Source: a virus. Taken from it: a stretch of 64,000 bases of DNA. Within the stretch, counting starts at the first letter, position 1. Every line of letters starts with the position of its first letter. The notes below the pieces were generated by a model that ran no database searches, was not told where the DNA came from, and worked only from the letters and a program-made list of their open reading frames with translations. Where the stretch lies: the IMG/VR virus record IMGVR_UViG_3300028392_000030, positions 124,001 through 188,000 of that record; one strand, 5' to 3'. This document shows, piece after piece, positions 45,670-54,753 of this stretch. The translations under genes and the position numbers were made by a program.

Positions 45670-45888
45670 ACAAGCTAAATAACAGTTCAACCAATTGTTA
45701 TTCTACAATTTATAATCCCCCCAATAGTTCTCGACAAGTATTAGCTCCGCAGTGAATAATAGGCACAGAGAACCGATTTCCCACGGCCGTGGTAAATAAC
45801 ATATAGCCCATATTAGAGCGACAAACCTTTATTATTTTACTGCATTTGCAGTAAAAGTGCAGTAAAAAGAAGCCAACTGGAGAAAAAA
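45670..45888 (+). promoter_or_regulatory. Long leader with two late boxes and alternative hairpins
   Basis: This 219-base interval holds late boxes CTAAATA (45675-45681) and GTAAATA (45792-45798). Between and after them are a palindrome CCACGGCCGTGG (45781-45792) and TTTTACTGCA (45835-45844), which can pair with either of two TGCAGTAAAA copies (45847-45856, 45858-45867). The second copy lies close to the CTGGAG ribosome site of the giant fibre gene. No open frame of note is present. Confidence 0.55.
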
Positions 45889-48800
45889 ATGGCCGTAACT
45901 AGAATTAATAACAATCAGGTAACTGACGCAGTAACAGGCAATACCTTGGTGGGTATCAACGCCGGTACCAAAATACAACCATACTCGATTACTGCTACTC
46001 GAATTGCCAACAACCTGACCTACGGTAGTGATTTGACCATTACAGGTAACTTGACAGTTTCAGGAACCACAACCAACGTTGACACAGTTAACACACTAAT
46101 TGCAGATCCGTTGATCACACTGGCTGACGGACAAGTTACAGGTACTCCTACTTTGGACATTGGTACAATTGGCCTGCGTGGTAGTCAACAATCTGCTGTT
46201 TTAGCTTGGCAAGAAAGTGCCAAAGAATTCGTTACAGCCCTTAGTAGCACCACAGTTAGTAACACAACATTTACACTGTCTGCCTATGCCAACTTGCACA
46301 GTGGTAACACAATTCACCAAGGCACCACTAGTTTAGTTGGTAACTTGATTGGTGCTGTCAACGCTACAGCCACAATCACCGGTGGCAACTTGGCCACTCC
46401 GGGCACTGCCAGTGCTACAGGAACAATCACAGGTGGCAACTTGGCCACAGGCGGCACTGCCAGTGCTACAGGAACAATCACAGGTGGCAACTTGGCCACA
46501 GGCGGCACTGCCAGTGCTACAGGAACAATCACAGGTGGCAATGTTTTAACTGGTGGACAAGTTAGTGCTACTGGTAACGGTACTTTTGGTAATATTAGTA
46601 CCGCTGGAACATTTAGTGCTGCAAGTTTAAGTGCCAGTGGTAACATCACTGGTGGTAATTTATTAACAGGTGGCTATGTAAGTGCCACTGGCAACGGTAC
46701 TTTTGGTAATATTTCCACTGCTGGAACTGCAACTGCTGCATCTACAGTGGGTGGTGTAATCACCGGCTCAAGTGCTAGTGTTACAGGTGGCGTTACGGCC
46801 GCCAGTGTAGCCGGTGGAGTTATCACAGGTACAAGTACCAGTGTAACTGGGTCACAATCAGCGGCCAGCACTGTGGGTGGTGTAATTACAGGTTCAAGTT
46901 CCAGTGTCACTGGCACACAGACAGCTGCCAGCACAGTGGGTGGTGTAATTACAGGATCAAGTTCCAGTGTCACTGGCACACAAACAGCTGCCAGCACAGT
47001 GGGTGGTGTAATCACAGGATCAAGTGCTAGTGTTACAGGTGGCGTTACGGCCTCTAGCGTAGCAGGTGGCGTTATAACTGGCACAAGTACCAGTGTCACT
47101 GGTTCACAAACAGCTGCAAGTACCGTGGGTGGTGTGATTACAGGTAGTTCAACTAGTGTAACTGGTTCACAATCAGCCGCCAGTACCGTGGGTGGTGTGA
47201 TCACTGGATCAAGTGTCAGCGTCACTGGCACTGCTACTGCCGCTAGCACAGTGGGTGGTGTGATTACAGGTAGTTCAACTAGTGTAACTGGTTCACAATC
47301 AGCCGCCAGTACCGTGGGTGGTGTGATCACTGGATCAAGTGTCAGCGTTAGTGGCAACGTAACTGGTGGTAATGTATTAACAAATTACATCTACAGTGTT
47401 ACTACCGGCGATACTCTTACAATTAATGCTCAAACAATCAGTTTGAATCCTACCGGCAACGTAGGTATGAACAACAGATATATCAACAACTTGGCCGATC
47501 CAGTAGCTGATCAAGATGCCGCAACAAAAGTTTATGTTGATACAGTGGCACAAGGTCTTGATCCTAAGGCTTCTGTGGTATATGCTACAGCAGCCAACAT
47601 AGCACCATACACATACAACAACGGCACCAGTGGTGTAGGCGCAACAATTACATTAACTGCCACAGGCAACTTGACCATTGACGGCAGTATTGTAACTGCT
47701 AACTCACGTGTGCTGATCAAGAACGAAGTTGGTGCGTTTGTAAACAACACAACACAATCAGCTGCATTCAACGGTATCTATGTGGTAACCACAGCAGGCG
47801 CTCCTGGTGTAGCCGCAGTATTGACTCGTGCCACAGACTTTAACCAACCAGCTGAAATTCCTGGTGCATTTACATTCGTTGAAGCAGGTACTGTCAACTC
47901 TGACACTGGATGGGTGTGTACGACCAATTCTCCAGTTACTATTGGAACAACTCAAATTATCTTTACCCAGTTCTCTGGTGCAGGATCATACACCGCAGGT
48001 ACTGCGTTAAGTCTTACTGGAACACAGTTTAACGTTCTTTATGATACATCGGGCAACGCCACAATTGGTGTCAACGGTAGTAATCAACTATACATACCAG
48101 CTGGTGCTATATTGACCACACCTAACATTGGTGCAGCCACTGGTACAAGCGTCAGTGTAAGTGGTGCTGTCACAGCTGCCAGCACAGTAGGTGGTGTAAT
48201 CACAGGATCAAGTGTCAGTGTTACTGGCACTGCCACTGCCGCTAGCACAGTGGGTGGTGTTATCACAGGTAGTTCTAGTTCTGTAACCGGCACACAAACA
48301 GCCGCAAGCACAGTGGGTGGTGTAATCACTGGATCAAGTGTCAGCGTTAGTGGCGGTGTAACAGCTTCTAGTGTAGCAGGCGGTGTAATTACAGGGACAA
48401 GTACCAGTGTCACTGGTTCACAAACTGCCGCTAGCACAGTGGGTGGGGTTATAACTGGTACATCAACATCAGTAACTGGTTCACAAACTGCAGCCTCTAC
48501 AGTGGGTGGTGTGATTACAGGTTCAAGTTCTAGTGTCACTGGTACACAGACAGCTGCTAGCACAGTGGGTGGTGTCATAACTGGTACATCAACATCGGTA
48601 ACTGGTTCACAGACAGCTGCTAGCACAGTGGGTGGTGTTATAACAGGTTCAAGTTCAAGTGTAACTGGTACACAGACAGCTGCTAGCACAGTGGGTGGTG
48701 TTATCACAGGTAGTTCTAGTTCTGTAACTGGCACACAATCAGCTGCTAGCACAGTGGGTGGTGTAATTACAGGATCAAGTTCTAGTGTCACTGGCACACA

Positions 48801-51567
48801 AACAGCTGCATCAACAGTGGGTGGTGTCATAACAGGAAGTTCGTCTAGTGTTACTGGTAACGTAGACGGCGGCAATATCAACACCGGTGGACAAGTAAGT
48901 GCTACTGCCACAATCACAGGTGGCAATTTGGCCACAGGTGGTACAGTAAGTGCTACTGGCAACATCACAGGCGGAAACGTTTTAACAAGTGGTTCTGGTG
49001 GTGCAATTAGTGGCAGTGGTAACATCACAGGCGGAAACATCCTGACCAGCGGCGTAGTAAGTGCAACCAGCGGTGTCACTGGTGGCAATATTGTTATTGC
49101 TGGCAACACTGTCAACATGCTGAACCCAGGTGGCACAATACAAGTCAACAGTGGCAACGCCAACACAAACTTCAGCGTAAGTGGTACAGCTGCCAATGTG
49201 TTCTTTGTCAATGCAACCACCAACACAGCCAGCTTTGGATCAAGCGCACAGACTGTCAATGCCGTTGTAGCGTTCAACAGTACCAATTCAATCTTGTTAC
49301 CAGCTGGTACGCAAGGTCAGCGTCCGGCCACAGGCGTTACTGGTATGTTGCGCTTCAACAGCACAACCAACAGTATAGAAATATACAACAACAGTGCTTG
49401 GATAGGTGTTGGCTCCACAGTGTTTACAGTTATCACTGATCAACAGTTTGCTGGTGATGGTGCTTGCACAGTGTTTACCTTGTCCAATACTTCAACCACA
49501 GCTGCAACAATTGTCAGTATCAACGGTGTGTTGCAGATACCAACTTCGGCTTACAGTGTAAGTGGAACCACATTGACATTTACAGAAGCACCGGCCACAG
49601 CTGACTTGATCGACGTTCGTGCATTGACCACAACAACAACCTTGTTGAGTTTGACCAACGTAAGTGCCAATGCTTCAGTTGGAGTCAGTGACACCACAAA
49701 CATTGTTACTATAACAGGTACAGCAAACGTTGTGGGTGATTTGGTTGTGTCAGGCAATGCTACCATTCTTGGTAACGTGGCCACCAACTCAATTATAAAT
49801 GGCATCAGTTCTGTAACGATTCCAACTCCGGGCGGCAATGTGGTCATCGACGTGGGCAACACCAACGATATAGCCACCTTCACAACCAATTCGATGGAAA
49901 TTCATGGTAATATTTTGCCACAAAGCAACGTTACCTACAGTTTGGGCAGCACAACACAACGCTTTAAAGATCTATGGTTAAGTGGCAATACAATTTACTT
50001 GGGTAATGCACTGATCAGTGCCAATGCCACAGCCATTGTGATGACCAATCCAGCCGGTGGACAAACTGTGTTAGCTGGCGCAACTACAACAAGCAGCGTG
50101 GCTGGTAACATCACTGGTGGCAACATCCTAACTGGTGGTATTGTAAGTGCATTTGGTAACATTATCACTGGTACCAATACCAGCACTCCGGGCTACATTG
50201 GTATAGGTACAACTACTCCTGATTGTGAACTTAATATTTTAGGCAACCCACAGACTGTAAATTATCCTGTAACAGGTAACAGCACCACACTGGGAACAGA
50301 AATACACATAGTTGGTGCGGATAGTTCACAAACTCGTATTGTTCAAGATGCATTTGGTACAGGTGCATACGTGGCGTTTACTGGACGTGCTGCTAGAAAT
50401 ACTGCGGCCAGTCCATCACAGACCCAGAGCGGAGACTATATTGCTCAGTTTACTGGACGCGGATTCAGTAGTGGAAGTTTACAATTTGGTAATGCATCAA
50501 CTGGTTTATTAGCCATAACAGCTGCAGAAGCGTTCACTGATACCAGTCGTGCTACCAACGTGCAGATATTGACCACAGCATCGGGAGCAATTAGCCCTAC
50601 TGCTGTAGCCACATTCAGCAGTGCCGCAGGATTAAGCGTAGCTGGCAACATTACTGGAAGTTACATTCTTGGTAACGGTAGTCAACTGAGTGGCATTGAT
50701 GCCACACAGATAATCAGTGGCACATCAAACTTAAAAGTTACAACTTCCGGTGGTAATATTGCAGCCAGTGTTGGTGGAACCAGTAACGTGGCTGTTTGGG
50801 CATCAACAGGTGTTTACATTACAGGATTGGCAAGTGTCACCGGCACAGTAACTGCCGCAAGTGTAGTGGGCGGTGTGATTACCGGTAGTTCAACCAGTGT
50901 TAGTGGTACTGTAACAGCTGCATCGGTAGTGGGCGGTGTGATTACCGGTAGTTCAACCAGTGTTAGTGGTACTGTAACAGCTGCATCGGTAGTGGGTGGT
51001 GTGATTACAGGATCAAGTTCAAGTGTCACTGGCACAGTTACTGGTGGCAACATTGTAACAGCTGGTCAACTTACAGTCAACTCAGGTGCCAATGTCACAG
51101 CAATCGTCAACGGTGCAACAACAGGTGTAGGTAATATTGGCTCAAGCACAGTGGGATTCAACACTGTATTTGCCAAAGCAACCACAGCACAATACGCTGA
51201 CTTGGCAGAGAAATACACAGCCGACGCTGAGTATGCTCCAGGCACAGTGGTGGTGTTTGGCGGTACAGCCGAAGTCACAGTCAACGCTGTAGATGCAGAT
51301 CGCAAGGTAGCTGGTGTAGTGTCTACTGACCCTGGTTTCTTAATGAATGAAGGATTACACAGCGAGTTTGCAGTGGCTGTTGCGTTAACCGGACGTGTGC
51401 CAACCTTGGTTGTTGGACCAGTCCGCAAGGGGGACTTGATGGTGGCCGCAGGACTGGGCCGTGCCAGAGCCGAAGCTGATCCTCGAGTTGGATCAGTAAT
51501 TGGTAAAGCACTGGAAGACTTTGATGGTGCAGAAGGCACAATAGAAATTGTTGTAGGACGTTTCTAA
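45889..51567 (+). CDS. Giant repeat-built tail fibre protein
   Basis: An 1,892-residue fibre. Residues 1-120 are a phage-fibre N-terminus (MAVTRINNNQVTDAV, then NVDTVNTLIADPLITLADGQ). Three 17-residue ATGTITGGNLATGG-type repeats follow (about 170-222). Then come ten 21-residue repeats (282-491) of consensus TAASTVGGVITGSSSSVTG-x-x, a connector ADPVADQDAATKVYVDTVAQ plus an assembly domain (about 545-700), eleven more repeats (762-992), modules A and B (about 1,140-1,245), shaft segments, and three final repeats (1,655-1,717). The C-terminal domain (about 1,755-1,892, AQYADLAEKYTADAEYAPGT) is shared with the protein at 54,754 and resembles intramolecular fibre-folding domains. It is probably a long tail fibre. 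Confidence 0.85.
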   Translation: MAVTRINNNQVTDAVTGNTLVGINAGTKIQPYSITATRIANNLTYGSDLTITGNLTVSGTTTNVDTVNTLIADPLITLADGQVTGTPTLDIGTIGLRGSQQSAVLAWQESAKEFVTALSSTTVSNTTFTLSAYANLHSGNTIHQGTTSLVGNLIGAVNATATITGGNLATPGTASATGTITGGNLATGGTASATGTITGGNLATGGTASATGTITGGNVLTGGQVSATGNGTFGNISTAGTFSAASLSASGNITGGNLLTGGYVSATGNGTFGNISTAGTATAASTVGGVITGSSASVTGGVTAASVAGGVITGTSTSVTGSQSAASTVGGVITGSSSSVTGTQTAASTVGGVITGSSSSVTGTQTAASTVGGVITGSSASVTGGVTASSVAGGVITGTSTSVTGSQTAASTVGGVITGSSTSVTGSQSAASTVGGVITGSSVSVTGTATAASTVGGVITGSSTSVTGSQSAASTVGGVITGSSVSVSGNVTGGNVLTNYIYSVTTGDTLTINAQTISLNPTGNVGMNNRYINNLADPVADQDAATKVYVDTVAQGLDPKASVVYATAANIAPYTYNNGTSGVGATITLTATGNLTIDGSIVTANSRVLIKNEVGAFVNNTTQSAAFNGIYVVTTAGAPGVAAVLTRATDFNQPAEIPGAFTFVEAGTVNSDTGWVCTTNSPVTIGTTQIIFTQFSGAGSYTAGTALSLTGTQFNVLYDTSGNATIGVNGSNQLYIPAGAILTTPNIGAATGTSVSVSGAVTAASTVGGVITGSSVSVTGTATAASTVGGVITGSSSSVTGTQTAASTVGGVITGSSVSVSGGVTASSVAGGVITGTSTSVTGSQTAASTVGGVITGTSTSVTGSQTAASTVGGVITGSSSSVTGTQTAASTVGGVITGTSTSVTGSQTAASTVGGVITGSSSSVTGTQTAASTVGGVITGSSSSVTGTQSAASTVGGVITGSSSSVTGTQTAASTVGGVITGSSSSVTGNVDGGNINTGGQVSATATITGGNLATGGTVSATGNITGGNVLTSGSGGAISGSGNITGGNILTSGVVSATSGVTGGNIVIAGNTVNMLNPGGTIQVNSGNANTNFSVSGTAANVFFVNATTNTASFGSSAQTVNAVVAFNSTNSILLPAGTQGQRPATGVTGMLRFNSTTNSIEIYNNSAWIGVGSTVFTVITDQQFAGDGACTVFTLSNTSTTAATIVSINGVLQIPTSAYSVSGTTLTFTEAPATADLIDVRALTTTTTLLSLTNVSANASVGVSDTTNIVTITGTANVVGDLVVSGNATILGNVATNSIINGISSVTIPTPGGNVVIDVGNTNDIATFTTNSMEIHGNILPQSNVTYSLGSTTQRFKDLWLSGNTIYLGNALISANATAIVMTNPAGGQTVLAGATTTSSVAGNITGGNILTGGIVSAFGNIITGTNTSTPGYIGIGTTTPDCELNILGNPQTVNYPVTGNSTTLGTEIHIVGADSSQTRIVQDAFGTGAYVAFTGRAARNTAASPSQTQSGDYIAQFTGRGFSSGSLQFGNASTGLLAITAAEAFTDTSRATNVQILTTASGAISPTAVATFSSAAGLSVAGNITGSYILGNGSQLSGIDATQIISGTSNLKVTTSGGNIAASVGGTSNVAVWASTGVYITGLASVTGTVTAASVVGGVITGSSTSVSGTVTAASVVGGVITGSSTSVSGTVTAASVVGGVITGSSSSVTGTVTGGNIVTAGQLTVNSGANVTAIVNGATTGVGNIGSSTVGFNTVFAKATTAQYADLAEKYTADAEYAPGTVVVFGGTAEVTVNAVDADRKVAGVVSTDPGFLMNEGLHSEFAVAVALTGRVPTLVVGPVRKGDLMVAAGLGRARAEADPRVGSVIGKALEDFDGAEGTIEIVVGRF
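46399..46553 (+). repeat. 51-bp tandem repeat in the giant fibre gene
   Basis: Three nearly identical consecutive 51-base units encode ATGTITGGNLATGG-type 17-residue repeats. The near identity at base level suggests recent duplication. Confidence 0.8.
46732..47361 (+). repeat. 63-bp repeat array 1 (10 units) in the giant fibre gene
   Basis: Ten units of 63 bases encode the 21-residue repeat with core STVGGVITGSS. Variation is confined mainly to the S/A/T/V before SV, the tail (GV, SQ, TQ, TA, NV) and the alternative AGG for VGG. Confidence 0.88.
48172..48864 (+). repeat. 63-bp repeat array 2 (11 units) in the giant fibre gene
   Basis: Eleven units of the same 63-base family. Consecutive units differ mainly at synonymous positions, so the array looks old in part and freshly copied in places. 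Confidence 0.88.
50851..51039 (+). repeat. 63-bp repeat array 3 (3 units) in the giant fibre gene
   Basis: Three units with SVVGGVITGSS instead of STVGGVITGSS. The second and third units begin with an identical run of bases, indicating recent duplication. Confidence 0.85.
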
Positions 51568-51586
51568 ACAGGTAAAACTGTACCGG

Positions 51587-51610
51587 ATAGGGTCTTCGGA
51601 CCCTATTTTT
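51587..51610 (+). terminator. Rho-independent terminator with UUCG loop
   Basis: ATAGGGTC-TTCG-GACCCTAT followed by TTTTATT, 20 bases after the giant fibre stop. The stable UUCG loop and U-rich tail are typical. Confidence 0.92.
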
Positions 51611-51614
51611 ATTG

Positions 51615-51622
51615 TATAAGTA
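51615..51622 (+). promoter_or_regulatory. Variant late box
   Basis: TATAAGTA, one base from the late consensus, located just after the terminator and 16 bases before the ATG at 51639, with AAAAGGA between. Confidence 0.48.
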
Positions 51623-51638
51623 AACAAAAGGATATCAA

Positions 51639-51968
51639 ATGTCATTACCAAAATCAGTAACAATTGGCCCAGGATGGTCAATTGGCCCAGGATGGACCAT
51701 GGGTGTAGGTAATTACGCTGGTCAAACAACGCCAACTAGCGTTCAAAACGTAGCTGGCTCTGATAGTACCACTGGATTCTTTTATGTTGGTGGTGCTGGT
51801 TGGAGCACAATATCTGGAACGCCAAATTTAAGCAATGTTGCTGCTGGTTGGTTAGTGGTTCAACTTCCTGGAGCCACGGTGGTCAGCGTTGATTCAGGAG
51901 CACAAACAATCACCATTACAGGTGGAACTTTTATTAGTGGATCATTTTACACATTTACAGGAGTATAA
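51639..51968 (+). CDS. Small virion protein of the GPGWSIGPGW type
   Basis: A 109-residue protein with the N-terminal sequence VTIGPGWSIGPGWTMGVG, followed by a beta-rich part (FFYVGGAGWSTISGTP, then QTITITGGTFISGSFYTFTG). The next gene begins with the same GPGWSIGPGW element, so the two appear related by duplication of an N-terminal attachment segment. The role is probably as a small fibre or decoration protein; no family is known to me. Confidence 0.68.
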   Translation: MSLPKSVTIGPGWSIGPGWTMGVGNYAGQTTPTSVQNVAGSDSTTGFFYVGGAGWSTISGTPNLSNVAAGWLVVQLPGATVVSVDSGAQTITITGGTFISGSFYTFTGV

Positions 51969-51971
51969 TTA

Positions 51972-52715
51972 ATGGTAGCACCAGTAACAGTGAGTGTTGG
52001 ACCTGGGTGGTCAATTGGCCCAGGATGGAGCCTTGGATATGCTCCGGTACCACCTGCACTGATTCTCAATCTTGACGCAGCCAACTACTCAGCTGTTCCT
52101 ACGAATGGCAGCACAATAGCGGGTACAGGCAGCTACACCATAACAACATTGAACCCGGGTGGTAGTATGTCGTGGTCTGCTGCTAACGGTGGAATATTTC
52201 GTAAGACCGCAGATACTGACACAGACTTTTTGACATTTGGACCAGATTACTCAGCCACATCAGAAGACTATACAGTAATGATGGTCTATAGATCGCAAAC
52301 TGGAGCATTGGGTAGATTGTTAAATGCCAACAGTGCCGCTCCAGACTGGTTAGCGGGCTTGTGGGGCAGCGGTGGCGGCGTCCAGGACGTTTTCTACAAT
52401 GGTAACTTTGTGGGTGGCACTACGCCACAGAACAATGCGTGGCAATTCATATGGGCCACATACAATGGCAACGCAGGATCACCACTATCGCAAAACTATG
52501 TTGCCAACTCAACTGTTCCAACAACTACCTTTGGTACTGATACTAGCAACGGTGGATTTGCAGGCTTGAGATTGTTTGGTAGATATTCTGACGCTACTAC
52601 CAGCACAGAAGTACCAACTGCTGATGTAGGCTTGGTCAAAGTATGGAACGGTGTGTTGCCGCTGTCAGAAATACAAACACAATGGAGTGCTTATCGGACA
52701 AGATTTGGATATTAA
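51972..52715 (+). CDS. LamG/concanavalin-like fibre protein
   Basis: A 247-residue protein with the N-terminal GPGWSIGPGWSLG segment (about 11-23) followed by a LamG/concanavalin-A-like sandwich: ILNLDAANYSAVP, YTVMMVYRSQTGALGRLLNA, NNAWQFIWATYNGN, GLRLFGRYSDATTS, then DVGLVKVWNGVLPLSEIQTQ. Such domains bind carbohydrates, so it may recognise host surface glycans. It forms a two-gene unit with the preceding small protein, ending at a strong terminator. Confidence 0.76.
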   Translation: MVAPVTVSVGPGWSIGPGWSLGYAPVPPALILNLDAANYSAVPTNGSTIAGTGSYTITTLNPGGSMSWSAANGGIFRKTADTDTDFLTFGPDYSATSEDYTVMMVYRSQTGALGRLLNANSAAPDWLAGLWGSGGGVQDVFYNGNFVGGTTPQNNAWQFIWATYNGNAGSPLSQNYVANSTVPTTTFGTDTSNGGFAGLRLFGRYSDATTSTEVPTADVGLVKVWNGVLPLSEIQTQWSAYRTRFGY

Positions 52716-52737
52716 ACTACTATTTCCACTGTAAAAT

Positions 52738-52763
52738 AGGACTCCGCGCAGTCCTGTTTTTTT
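52738..52763 (+). terminator. Rho-independent terminator
   Basis: AGGACT-CCGCGC-AGTCCT followed by GTTTTTTT, 23 bases after the LamG gene stop. Confidence 0.88.
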
Positions 52764-52765
52764 GG

Positions 52766-52772
52766 CTAAATA
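52766..52772 (+). promoter_or_regulatory. Late promoter box
   Basis: CTAAATA directly after the terminator U-tract, 21 bases before the ATG at 52794. Confidence 0.66.
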
Positions 52773-52793
52773 TTGCATACTAATGGAACTACA

Positions 52794-54728
52794 ATGGGAT
52801 TAACCAAACCACGTGCCGCGCAGATATTTAACTTAGACTACAAACAGGCTACACGAGTAGTAGCCACGGTCAGCGTCTCATTGAGTGGCGGCGCCCCTAG
52901 TAGTGTAGATGGTGTTAGTCTCTCCACCGGCGACCGGGTGCTAGTTACAGCACAAACTACCGGCAGTCAAAACGGATTATACTACGTAATTACTGTAGGA
53001 TCTGGATCAAACGGTACCTGGGCTAGAACCAGTGACGGCAACGACAACGGCGAAATTGAAGCTGGAATGATTGTGATGGTCACTGAAGGTGTGATTTATG
53101 CTGACACACAGTGGAAACTGATCACAGATGATCCGATTACCATTGGAACTACATCACTATCTTTTACTCAAAACTATAGTGCAAATTCAATATCTGGCGG
53201 CTCAAGTAATGTAACAGTCTATTCAAACGCCAACGTCGTTATCAGCAGTGCCGGCACGGCCAACGTATTAACTGTAAGCTCAACTGGCACCGTTACTACC
53301 GGAACAGCATCAGTTACAGGAAACATTACTGGTGGCAATATTTCGGCTTCCAAGTATATAGGTACCGCAGTAAGTGTCACTGGTAATGTGACAGCAGCAT
53401 CAACTGTTGGTGGAGTGATTACTGGCACAAGCGCCAGTGTCACAGCTAATGTCACTGCTGGTAACATGTTAACTGGTGGATTAATTAGTGCTACCGGTAA
53501 TGTTACCAGCGGTAACCTATTAACAGGTGGATTGATCAGTGCTACAGGCAATGTCACTGGCAATTACTTTTTAGGCAACGTATTTTTTGCCAGTGGTATT
53601 ACTGCCAGTAAAATTTACAACGGAACCAGCGAAGCCAATGTTGGTACTAGTGGCGGCAATGCCAACATCAGCATAGGCGGAACAAGTAATGTAGTGGTGT
53701 TTGCCTCAACTGGAGAATATGTCTCTGGTCTATTAAGTGTAACCGGTAATATCACCGGCGGTAATAGTTCAGCCACCAACTACACAGGAACCAACGTCAG
53801 TGTTACAGGAACTGCAACTGCTGCTAGCACAGTGGGTGGTGTAATTACAGGTTCAAGTGTCAGCGTCAGTGGCTCACAAACAGCCGCATCAACTGTGGGT
53901 GGTGTTATTACCGGAACTTCTGCTTCGGTTACAGGCACTGTAACTGCTGCCAGTGTAGTAGGTGGTGTGATTACAGGTAGTTCAACCAGCGTTAGTGGCA
54001 CACAAACTGCGGCTTCTACCGTGGGCGGAGTTATTACGGGTAGTTCGGTATCAGTAAATGGTAACGTGACTGGCGGCAACGTCTTGACTGGCGGTGTAGT
54101 AAGCACAACAGGCAACGTCACTGGGAATTATTTTTTAGGCAATGTATTCTACGCCAACGGCATCACTGCTAGTAAAATTTACAATGGAACCAGTGAGGTC
54201 AATGTTGGAACCAGCGGTGGCAATGCCAACATCAGCATAGGTGGAACCAGCAATGTGGCTGTGTTTTCCACCGCTGGTGCGTATTTTAACGGAAACCTTG
54301 TTCCGGCTGTATCAAACACATACAGTCTAGGAAGTTCAACCAACCGCTGGGCCAATTTATGGTTAACCGGCAATACTATTTATTTGGGCAACAGCACTAT
54401 CACTAGTGCTGCCAGTGGCGATGTCATTATCGACTCTTCGGGTAGTTTTGCTGTGCCGGTAGGTTCAACCGCCCAGCGCAGTGCAGTTCAAGGAGCCATA
54501 CGTTATAATACCACAGTTGGTGCATTTGAAACATACGATGGCGTGGGTTGGAATACCTTAGCTTATGGAACACAAACAGACTTTCCATTTGGTGATTACG
54601 GCAGTGTCAGTGACGCAGCCACTACCGATGCATTTGGAGTATCTATAGCGGCCACATTTGATTGTGGATCCGAAGGCCCATATAGCTACACCGATTTGGC
54701 CACTGGTGAAGCCTGGGTCGGCGCATAA
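52794..54728 (+). CDS. Repeat-containing tail-fibre protein
   Basis: A 644-residue fibre. Residues 1-130 form an N-terminal domain (MGLTKPRAAQIFNLDYKQA, then DGVSLSTGDRVLVTAQTTGS and DDPITIGTTSLSFTQ). A related version lies at about residues 590-700 of the giant fibre. Shaft repeats of GNVTGGNLLTGG type follow. A single 21-residue repeat (53391-53453) and a block of four (53817-54068) belong to the same family as in the giant fibre. A module-A-like string (PVGSTAQRSAVQGAIRYNTT) comes near residue 560. The unique end is FPFGDYGSVSDAATTDAFGV. An upstream in-frame codon at 52773 is not used; the ATG at 52794 follows AATGGAAC. Confidence 0.78.
   Translation: MGLTKPRAAQIFNLDYKQATRVVATVSVSLSGGAPSSVDGVSLSTGDRVLVTAQTTGSQNGLYYVITVGSGSNGTWARTSDGNDNGEIEAGMIVMVTEGVIYADTQWKLITDDPITIGTTSLSFTQNYSANSISGGSSNVTVYSNANVVISSAGTANVLTVSSTGTVTTGTASVTGNITGGNISASKYIGTAVSVTGNVTAASTVGGVITGTSASVTANVTAGNMLTGGLISATGNVTSGNLLTGGLISATGNVTGNYFLGNVFFASGITASKIYNGTSEANVGTSGGNANISIGGTSNVVVFASTGEYVSGLLSVTGNITGGNSSATNYTGTNVSVTGTATAASTVGGVITGSSVSVSGSQTAASTVGGVITGTSASVTGTVTAASVVGGVITGSSTSVSGTQTAASTVGGVITGSSVSVNGNVTGGNVLTGGVVSTTGNVTGNYFLGNVFYANGITASKIYNGTSEVNVGTSGGNANISIGGTSNVAVFSTAGAYFNGNLVPAVSNTYSLGSSTNRWANLWLTGNTIYLGNSTITSAASGDVIIDSSGSFAVPVGSTAQRSAVQGAIRYNTTVGAFETYDGVGWNTLAYGTQTDFPFGDYGSVSDAATTDAFGVSIAATFDCGSEGPYSYTDLATGEAWVGA
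53817..54068 (+). repeat. 63-bp repeat block (4 units) in a second fibre gene
   Basis: Four units of the giant-fibre 63-base family, with STVGG and SVVGG variants mixed. It provides sequence homology for recombination with the gene at 45,889. Confidence 0.82.
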
Positions 54729-54731
54729 ATA
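54724..54731 (+). promoter_or_regulatory. Late promoter box overlapping a stop codon
   Basis: CATAAATA contains the stop codon of the preceding fibre gene and lies 22 bases before the ATG at 54754, with ATAAGGATAA as ribosome site. Confidence 0.66.
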
Positions 54732-54753
54732 TAGCAGTATATAAGGATAATTC

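Noticed and set aside
46674-49286. Long antisense open frames across the fibre repeats
   Set aside because: They encode Pro/Val/Thr repeats that mirror the codon bias of the 63-bp units. No promoter or ribosome site is seen.
46399-54068. CRISPR-like array
   Set aside because: The units are coding, abut without spacers, and preserve the fibre reading frame.
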